A stretch of 13,315 nt of DNA, taken from contig JANXYS010000089.1 in the NCBI GenBank assembly GCA_025355935.1, positions 1 to 13,315 on the forward strand, in the 5' to 3' direction. Shown here piece by piece: positions 7,333 to 13,315 of the stretch. The DNA is from Chitinophagales bacterium. Its GTDB lineage: Bacteria > Bacteroidota > Bacteroidia > Chitinophagales > Chitinophagaceae. A program made the position numbers and the translations under genes. The notes under the pieces are model-generated. The model did no database searches, was not told the origin of the DNA, and worked only from the letters and a program-made list of their open reading frames with translations. Position 1 is the stretch's first letter. The number at the start of each line of letters is the position of its first letter.

Positions 7333-8934
7333 ATGAAGAAAAAAAACATCCTGATAGTTTTGATAACTGGATTGATTACTATCACTACTGCCTGTCAAAA
7401 AGATCAGCATCCAGCGAAGATACCAATCACTAATTCACCCGCTGACGTGTTAGTTACAATCTATGACTCGGTTATATTTAACCAGGTTAGATATATCCTT
7501 TCCAATCAGTTACCGAGCGGTGCTATCAAAGATAATCTGGAGCCGAATAGCAGGATCTGCCCCTATTTCGCCAGTATCGCCTGCCGTGCTTTGCTTAAAA
7601 AGCCGACTGCTGAAAATGTCGCTGCAGTAAAAAAATATTTGATTTGGTACATGAGCAAGCTGAATGGCACCATCAATCCCAAAACCGGTGGTAGCGAAGT
7701 GGCGGGCTCCGTTTATGATTATTACGCCCCCGGCGAAACTACCAATGGGAAATACGATTCGGTGGATTCTTATGCGGCATTATTTCTTATCCTCATGAAA
7801 GAATATGCAGAGCTTTCGCCCGCAAATCAGGACTGGGCTAAAGGATATGCTACACAGCTTAACATGATTGGTAGCGCATTGGAAAAATGTGTCGATAATG
7901 CTAGTAATACCGTTCCTACGGGCTTTAGCGTCGATGATAACGATGGCCTTTCAATTGATTCCTATGTGCATGGGGCGAAGTATACTATGGACAACTCAGA
8001 AGTGAATGCAGGGTTCAAAGCCATGATATGGCTGCAAACAAATGTATTGGGTGGTTCACAAGTAGCTCATTTCAAAACCCTGTTAGATGGCAACACAAGT
8101 GCAATTGAAAGCCAGCTTTGGCGCGGGACGATGTACAACTGGTATGACAATGGAAGTACTGGTGCTACGTTTTCCAAATGGTCTACCTTCTATGCTGATG
8201 CAACCTGTCAATTGTATCCTGGTATGTTTGGCGTAATCGATCCATTATCAGCTCGCGCAAATCTCCTTTACAGCACCTTTAATTATTATTATCCAGCCTG
8301 GTCACTCGGCACTATATATTCTGGCGGTTATCCATGGGCAGTAATAAGTTATGCCGCAGCCATAATCAATGATAAGCCTCGGGTCGACCAATACATAAAT
8401 CATATATTATCCTTAAATCGGGGCGGTACCCAAAAAGACCTATGGTATGATGCTGAGGCGGCATTTGTAATATTGGCCGCTGACAAAATGAAAAACCAGG
8501 CTAGTACCCCGGTATTTGTTCCAACTCCTTTTGTTCCTCCAGTCAACACAACAGATAATCTTGCCTTAAACAAGACGGCAACAGCATCCACCAGTTTCAA
8601 TGATCCTAAGTTGTCTATCGATGGAAACTTAACCACCCGCTGGTCGTTGGCTGCCGCCACTGAAGGTGAATGGTATAAGGTTGACCTGGGCTCAATTGGA
8701 ACTGTAGGGCGCGTCGATATCAAGTGGGAGGGCGCTTATGCGACCGATTACGCTTTACAGGTATCAAAGGACGACGCAACCTATACAACGGTATTTTCAA
8801 CGAATGCGAGTACCGGTGGCAACGAAAGTCGCGCCTTCACTGCAGTCCAGGCGCGATACGTAAAGATTCTGCTTAATAAAGCGGCACTCCCTTATCCTAT
8901 GTCATTTTGGGAATTCGAGGTTTATCAAAAATAA
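7333..8934 (+). CDS. Lipoprotein with (alpha/alpha)6-like putative glycosidase domain and C-terminal discoidin module
   Basis: Seen (533 aa): a lipoprotein signal ending at Cys21 (ITTAC) followed by QKDQ; a helix-rich domain at about residues 35-388; a Pro/Val/Thr linker (392-408); and a discoidin module (409-531). The large domain has GAIKDNLEPNSRICPYFASI (63-82), YDSVDSYAALF (141-151), DDNDGLSID (201-209), KYTMDNSEV (216-224) and LWYDAEAAFVILA (370-382). These motifs resemble six-hairpin glycosidase-like proteins of unassigned family in Gram-positives, from memory. Conserved acids Asp142, Asp145, Asp204, Asp220 and Glu223 are candidate active-site residues. I cannot assign a GH or PL number. 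Context: encoded 47 bp after the TIG/discoidin lipoprotein and 100 bp before susC, so a glycan-cleaving role at the cell surface is inferred. Fold confidence is moderate; specificity is unknown. Confidence 0.75.
   Translation: MKKKNILIVLITGLITITTACQKDQHPAKIPITNSPADVLVTIYDSVIFNQVRYILSNQLPSGAIKDNLEPNSRICPYFASIACRALLKKPTAENVAAVKKYLIWYMSKLNGTINPKTGGSEVAGSVYDYYAPGETTNGKYDSVDSYAALFLILMKEYAELSPANQDWAKGYATQLNMIGSALEKCVDNASNTVPTGFSVDDNDGLSIDSYVHGAKYTMDNSEVNAGFKAMIWLQTNVLGGSQVAHFKTLLDGNTSAIESQLWRGTMYNWYDNGSTGATFSKWSTFYADATCQLYPGMFGVIDPLSARANLLYSTFNYYYPAWSLGTIYSGGYPWAVISYAAAIINDKPRVDQYINHILSLNRGGTQKDLWYDAEAAFVILAADKMKNQASTPVFVPTPFVPPVNTTDNLALNKTATASTSFNDPKLSIDGNLTTRWSLAAATEGEWYKVDLGSIGTVGRVDIKWEGAYATDYALQVSKDDATYTTVFSTNASTGGNESRAFTAVQARYVKILLNKAALPYPMSFWEFEVYQK
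8557..8925 (+). repeat. Discoidin module, copy 3 of 3
   Basis: The C-terminal 123 codons of the putative glycosidase, about 76% identical in protein to copy 2 by my count. Invariant blocks in all three copies are TSFNDP, TRWSLAAATE, EWYKVDL, ARYVKILL and ALPYPMSFWEFEVY, marking the probable core and ligand face. Confidence 0.85.
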
Positions 8935-8939
8935 ATTGC

Positions 8940-8954
8940 CGACAAAATTTGTCG
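8940..8954. promoter_or_regulatory. Perfect 15-bp palindrome between enzyme gene and susC
   Basis: CGACAAA-A-TTTGTCG, 7-bp perfect arms around one base, starting 5 bases after the enzyme stop codon and ending 80 bp before the susC start. The centre is too tight for a stable hairpin and no T-tract follows, so a protein-binding operator is more plausible than a terminator. The ROK regulator at 4368 is the only DNA-binding protein encoded intact nearby; the link is inference. Confidence 0.4.
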
Positions 8955-9034
8955 CTAGAAACTGAACGAACTTAAGAATAATACAATCTTCAATCATCAT
9001 CAATGGAATTTACACGCTTTAATATATCTGAATT

Positions 9035-12000
9035 ATGAAAACACTGTTTATAAAAAAATTGGCTAGTTGCCTATGCGTTGTTTTCCTCCTCTGTTCTCAA
9101 AGCCTTTGGGCGCAGGAGCCAGGAATTTCCGGAAAAGTCACCGACATGGAAGGTGCGGCATTAAGGGGGGTAACGGTAACGGTTAAAGAATCCGGGAAAG
9201 CCACCTCAACAAATGAACAGGGTGAATTTAAATTGTCCGCCCCGGCAGTTCAAACCACTATCTCATTTACACTTATCGGCTATGGCACCAAAGATTACAT
9301 AGTGAAGCCTGGTCAGTATATCAATGCTGTTATGGAAACAGTCGTGTCGGACCTAAAAGCCGTTGTTGTGGTAGGGTACGGATCTGTTACTAAGAAAGAA
9401 ATTACCGGGGCTGTATCTGTTATCAAGGGCAGCGACTTTAACGATATGCCTGTACGAAGTGCTGCGGATATATTGCAGGGTAAGACTTCCGGTGTAACGG
9501 TTTCGCAGAGTAGTGGCAGTCCGGGTTCAGCGTCAGTTGTGCGGATCAGGGGTGTCGGTTCCATAAACGGAAGCACCGATCCTCTGTATATAGTAGACGG
9601 CCTGCCGCAAACTGATATCAACTACCTCAATCCGAACGATATTGAAAACATCGCTGTGCATAAGGATGCTTCAGTGGCCGCGATTTACGGTTCACGCGCA
9701 TCGAACGGTGTAATAATTATAACTACAAAGTCCGGCGCAAAAAATGATAAGATATCTGTTTCTTACGATGCTTATTATGGTGCACAGTCGCCCTGGAGGC
9801 GCCCACACATGCTCAACGCAACAGACTTTATAACTTATAAAAATCTTGCTGCAAGCAATGCTGGTGCAACGCCTCAAAATGACTTCTCAACTAAAACCAA
9901 TATTGACTCTATCCTGCGTTTTGTGGCAGCAACCACAGGCCCGGATGGTACCGACTGGTGGAATGAAATTACCAGGTATAATGCACCCGTTCAAAACCAT
10001 AACGTTAGTATTAGTGGAGGCAATAAATCTGTTAGTTTTTTATCAAGCCTCGCATACCTCGACCAAAAAGGCATCATTCAAGGCTCCGACTATGGCAGGA
10101 TGTCCTGGCGTAATAATATCAATGCCAGGATAAGCCCAAAGTTTAAGCTCAACAGTAATTTCGGTGTGATATATGAAGATCGCCACACCATTGACGAGAA
10201 CAACCCGTTTACTGGTACAATATTCAGTGGCATGACCGCCGATCCAATTACGCCTGTATACCGAAATGATCTCCAGGGCCTTCCTTCTTTTCTGGGAGGT
10301 ATCAAAAACGGATATGAACCGAACAGCGTTTTTTCCCAATACGCCGGAGTCTTATATTCAAACAAGCGTAATCCTGTTGCACAGATAGATCGGCTACGCC
10401 AAAACAAATATGAAAGCCTTAGCATGAAAGGCGGTATTACAGCCGATGTGCAGCTATTAAAATCGCTTGGCTTTCAAATCCGCGGTGGAATGGACATCAA
10501 CCGCTCTTTTACAAATGCATTTACTCCAAAATATTCTCTGAATTCATTTGATAACAGTGCTAATAACACAGTTTTCAATGCCTCCTACATGAGCAACTAT
10601 TTTGTACTGGAAAATACGCTTAACTACAACCAAACCTGGGGTAAATATCATCTAACAGGATTGGCAGGTATATCAGCCGAGGTAACGAAGGTATCATCAT
10701 TTAATGCGTCCGTACAGGGGTTGGTCAACAATAATCCCGACATGCGTATCCTGAATGCCGGAACTATAAATCCCGCCGTGGCAGGTTATCCATATTCAAA
10801 CTCACTGAGTTCTTACTTTGGGCGTTTAGGGTTTGATTATGAAGGCAAATATATAGTTGCTGTTAATTTCCGTAGAGATGGCTCATCCCGTTTTGCTGAA
10901 GGTTATCGCTGGGGTACTTTTCCTTCGATATCAGCAGCATGGCGGTTTACAGAGGAACCGTATTTTCAGGCCGCTTCAAGCAATTGGCTTAATAGTGGCA
11001 AATTACGAGCTAGTTATGGTTTAATAGGTAATCAAAACATCGGTGGTGGTGCATATTTGTCTACCTACGGAAATTCAATTTACGATCGTTATTTATTTGG
11101 TAATAGCAGTACCCCGTACGTTGGTGCCGGGCGTATTTCAACCGGAAACGAAGTGCTGCAGTGGGAGACAGCAAAACAGATGGATATTGGTTTGGACCTG
11201 TCCATGTTTTCTAACCGGGTAACTTTTGTTGCAGATTATTTTGACAAGAAAGTCGAAAAGATGCTGATGATCGTGCCGTTGCCCTCTGCTCTCGGATTTC
11301 CAGGTCCTCCTTACTCAAATGCAGGAAACATGCAAAACAAGGGTTGGGAATTTGAACTCGGATATAATAAAAGTAATGGACCGGTCAACTATTCCATCAA
11401 TGGAAACTTATCTGCTTACCGGAACAAAGTAACTGCCCTCGGTAACGGCGAAGCGATTTTTTCTACCGCCCATCTTGGAGAGATTATCACCAAGACCGAA
11501 GTGGGTATGCCAATAGGGTACTACTATGGATATGTAACAAACGGAATATTTCAAAGTGCGAAAGAAGTTGAGGGCAGTGCGCAAAGAGATATTTCCTCAC
11601 CTGGCGATATACGTTTCAAAGATTTAAACGGGGATGACGTAATCGACGCAAAAGACAGAACCATTATTGGCAACCCATGGCCTAAGTTTGTGTACGGTAT
11701 CACAGGAAATATTGCTTATGCAGGATTTGATATGAGCATATTTCTGCAGGGTTCACAGGGAAATGACGTGATGAATATACTACGTTATGATACGGAGTCG
11801 GGTACAGGTTATTATAATGCACCAAGGGGATTCCTGGATAAGTCCTGGAGTGGCCCCGGAAGCACCGACAGGTATCATAAAATTTCTCAAACCCAGGGAA
11901 TCAATAATAGTGTCTCTGACTATTTTGTTGAGGATGGTTCATACTTACGATTGAAGAACCTGCAATTAGGCTACAATTTTCGCGGGAATTTTATTCAAAA

Positions 12001-12175
12001 ATTGAAGATGGATAAATTAAGGTTTTTCATCGGTGCACAAAACCTTCTAACCATCACCGGTTATTCAGGACTTGATCCGGAAATTGGATCTGCCGATCCA
12101 AAACTCACCGGCATCGACCAGGGGTTTTATCCACAGGCAAGAACATTCATGTTTGGTATCAACGCAAAATTTTAA
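9035..12175 (+). CDS. susC: SusC/RagA-type TonB-dependent outer-membrane transporter
   Basis: Seen (1046 aa): a signal peptide (residues 1-26, ending LWAQ); an N-terminal carboxypeptidase-regulatory-like domain (about 29-100: ISGKVTDMEGAALRGVTVTV); a TonB-box region (VVVVGYG, 110-116); and a plug domain with the SusC hallmarks ILQGKTSGV, IRGVGSINGSTDPLYIVDG and YGSRASNGVIIITTKSG. A beta-barrel to the C-terminus follows, with the typical DLNGDDVIDAKDRTIIGNP loop (from 863) and a terminal Phe. Length is normal for the family. Role: energy-dependent import of oligosaccharides, or sometimes peptides, across the outer membrane with the SusD lid encoded 9 bp downstream. There is no N-terminal STN domain, so anti-sigma signalling through this transporter is unlikely. 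This agrees with control by a cytoplasmic regulator such as the ROK protein. The symbol denotes the family, not starch specificity. Confidence 0.97.
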   Translation: MKTLFIKKLASCLCVVFLLCSQSLWAQEPGISGKVTDMEGAALRGVTVTVKESGKATSTNEQGEFKLSAPAVQTTISFTLIGYGTKDYIVKPGQYINAVMETVVSDLKAVVVVGYGSVTKKEITGAVSVIKGSDFNDMPVRSAADILQGKTSGVTVSQSSGSPGSASVVRIRGVGSINGSTDPLYIVDGLPQTDINYLNPNDIENIAVHKDASVAAIYGSRASNGVIIITTKSGAKNDKISVSYDAYYGAQSPWRRPHMLNATDFITYKNLAASNAGATPQNDFSTKTNIDSILRFVAATTGPDGTDWWNEITRYNAPVQNHNVSISGGNKSVSFLSSLAYLDQKGIIQGSDYGRMSWRNNINARISPKFKLNSNFGVIYEDRHTIDENNPFTGTIFSGMTADPITPVYRNDLQGLPSFLGGIKNGYEPNSVFSQYAGVLYSNKRNPVAQIDRLRQNKYESLSMKGGITADVQLLKSLGFQIRGGMDINRSFTNAFTPKYSLNSFDNSANNTVFNASYMSNYFVLENTLNYNQTWGKYHLTGLAGISAEVTKVSSFNASVQGLVNNNPDMRILNAGTINPAVAGYPYSNSLSSYFGRLGFDYEGKYIVAVNFRRDGSSRFAEGYRWGTFPSISAAWRFTEEPYFQAASSNWLNSGKLRASYGLIGNQNIGGGAYLSTYGNSIYDRYLFGNSSTPYVGAGRISTGNEVLQWETAKQMDIGLDLSMFSNRVTFVADYFDKKVEKMLMIVPLPSALGFPGPPYSNAGNMQNKGWEFELGYNKSNGPVNYSINGNLSAYRNKVTALGNGEAIFSTAHLGEIITKTEVGMPIGYYYGYVTNGIFQSAKEVEGSAQRDISSPGDIRFKDLNGDDVIDAKDRTIIGNPWPKFVYGITGNIAYAGFDMSIFLQGSQGNDVMNILRYDTESGTGYYNAPRGFLDKSWSGPGSTDRYHKISQTQGINNSVSDYFVEDGSYLRLKNLQLGYNFRGNFIQKLKMDKLRFFIGAQNLLTITGYSGLDPEIGSADPKLTGIDQGFYPQARTFMFGINAKF

Positions 12176-12184
12176 AAAACTACA

Positions 12185-13315
12185 ATGAAAAAATCACTTT
12201 ATATTATCATGTCCTTCATCCTGCTGGGAGTGGTATCCTGTAAAAAAGATTTCCTTAACAGGCCACCCGTCGGTGTTCAGACTGAAGAAAACTTTTTTAA
12301 ATCACCCGGTGCAGCTTTCAAAACTGTGGTGAAGTGTTACCAGTCGTTTAATGACGCTTATGGATATGAAGCGCCCCGTGCCGAGTTGGGTAATATGGCG
12401 ACTGACGATAGTGAAAAAGGCGGATCAGATGCCGGCGATCGTCCTTTTGTAACTGACCTCGGATATGGCCGGGCGTTAGCAAGCAATCCTAGTCTGCAAA
12501 ACTATTGGTCCAACTGTTATCTTGGTATCGGCAACTGCAATGTGGGCTTAGACAACTTGCCCAAGAATAAGCTTTTGGATGATAATGGTTATGAATTAAA
12601 GACTGCTGTTCGCGACCGTTATCTCGGGGAGATGAAGTTTGTAAGAGCTTATCTTTATTTGGAACTGGTACGGGTTTTTGGCGGTGTGCCACTTGTGCAG
12701 GCAACTCCAACCGTTAATGACGGCAAAACGCTGGTAAGGGCAAGTGCTACCGAAGTATTTAAATTTATTATTAAAGATTTTGAAGAAGCTGCCGCCAGCC
12801 TTCCTGCAAAAAAAGACATGCCCGCTGAGGAGTTGGGCCGTGCCAGTAAAGAGGCTGCATGGGCGATGCAAGCAAGGGTCTACCTTTATTTTGCTAAAGA
12901 TGATCCCTTACTATTTGAAAAAGCCAGGTCTGCTGCAAAAAAAGTAATCGATCAAAATGCTTTCTCACTAGCTCCTGAGTTCCAGGATTTGTTTCTAACT
13001 GATGGGTATAAAACCCCGGAGCCAGTTTTCTCAATTATAAAAGGCGATAATCCCGGTGCAAACGTATACGGTGCTTTTACACCTACCTATACTTCCCCTC
13101 GCGGTGCCACAGGTGCGTATGGATTTGATCAGCCAACGAAGGATTTAGTGAACGAATTTGAAGCCGGCGATCCTCGGTTACTGTTTACCGTAATTGAACC
13201 CGGAGATGTTTTCCCGAAAGTTTCGGGACAGGAAGTTTTAGATTTCTCATCATATCCGAGTACGGGATTTCATAGCCGTAAAAGCTATTTGCCACCAACA
13301 CGTCGCGGCGCAGGC
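12185..13315 (+). CDS. susD: SusD/RagB-family substrate-binding lipoprotein (partial, runs off window)
   Basis: Seen: 377 codons open to the last base with no stop, so the gene is cut by the window edge; full SusD proteins are about 500-600 aa, so perhaps two thirds is present. It starts MKKSLYIIMS, has a lipoprotein signal ending at Cys19 (LGVVSC), then KKDFLNRPPVG and TEENFF, common SusD N-terminal features. The TPR-like helical signature EMKFVRAYLYLELVRVFGG lies at 149-167, followed by VPLV. Later segments include EEAAASLP and ARVYLYFAK. It begins 9 bp after the susC stop, so co-translation with susC is expected. Role: the surface lid that captures glycan and closes over the SusC channel. 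No ribosome-binding sequence is evident, as is usual in this phylum. Ligand contacts cannot be predicted. Confidence 0.95.
   Translation, partial: MKKSLYIIMSFILLGVVSCKKDFLNRPPVGVQTEENFFKSPGAAFKTVVKCYQSFNDAYGYEAPRAELGNMATDDSEKGGSDAGDRPFVTDLGYGRALASNPSLQNYWSNCYLGIGNCNVGLDNLPKNKLLDDNGYELKTAVRDRYLGEMKFVRAYLYLELVRVFGGVPLVQATPTVNDGKTLVRASATEVFKFIIKDFEEAAASLPAKKDMPAEELGRASKEAAWAMQARVYLYFAKDDPLLFEKARSAAKKVIDQNAFSLAPEFQDLFLTDGYKTPEPVFSIIKGDNPGANVYGAFTPTYTSPRGATGAYGFDQPTKDLVNEFEAGDPRLLFTVIEPGDVFPKVSGQEVLDFSSYPSTGFHSRKSYLPPTRRGAG

Noticed and set aside
9023..9030. TATATCTG as a -7 element for a susC promoter
   Set aside because: No TTTG at the right distance upstream, and the start of transcription would fall inside the gene.

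Overview
The window looks like chromosomal DNA of a Bacteroidota species, most likely of the Sphingobacteriales/Chitinophagales type (Mucilaginibacter- or Pedobacter-like). The grounds are a SusC/SusD pair, lipoproteins with CKKD-type N-termini, a Bacteroidota-specific TPR/transmembrane regulator relic, and near-absence of Shine-Dalgarno sites. The assignment is from protein style only.

Left part (1-4367), minus strand and decayed. A stand-alone CheB-type methylesterase with a C-terminal zinc-ribbon module (19-1122) is followed by the remains of a signal peptide-TPR-transmembrane-coiled coil regulator (1597-3258). That gene can be reassembled from five pieces in three frames, needs four frameshift corrections, and stops just before its expected C-terminal HTH. 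It is flanked by 474 bp and 1.1 kb with no convincing gene.

Right part (4368-13315), plus strand: a glycan-utilisation (PUL-like) locus. A ROK/NagC-type repressor (4368-5603) precedes, after a 542-bp gap, a tightly spaced gene set: a lipoprotein with one TIG and two discoidin (F5/8 type C) domains (6146-7285); a lipoprotein with an (alpha/alpha)6-like putative glycosidase domain plus a third copy of the same discoidin module (7333-8934); a SusC-type TonB-dependent transporter (9035-12175); and a SusD-type lipoprotein (12185 to the window edge, partial).

Proposed working model (inference): the discoidin lipoprotein and the discoidin-tagged enzyme are held at the outer surface and bind the same glycan through near-identical modules. 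The enzyme trims it, SusD captures the product and SusC imports it. The ROK protein would sense a sugar released inside the cell. The substrate cannot be read from the sequence. A perfect 15-bp palindrome between the enzyme gene and susC is the best candidate operator seen. No tRNA, rRNA, CRISPR array, insertion sequence or convincing intrinsic terminator was found.
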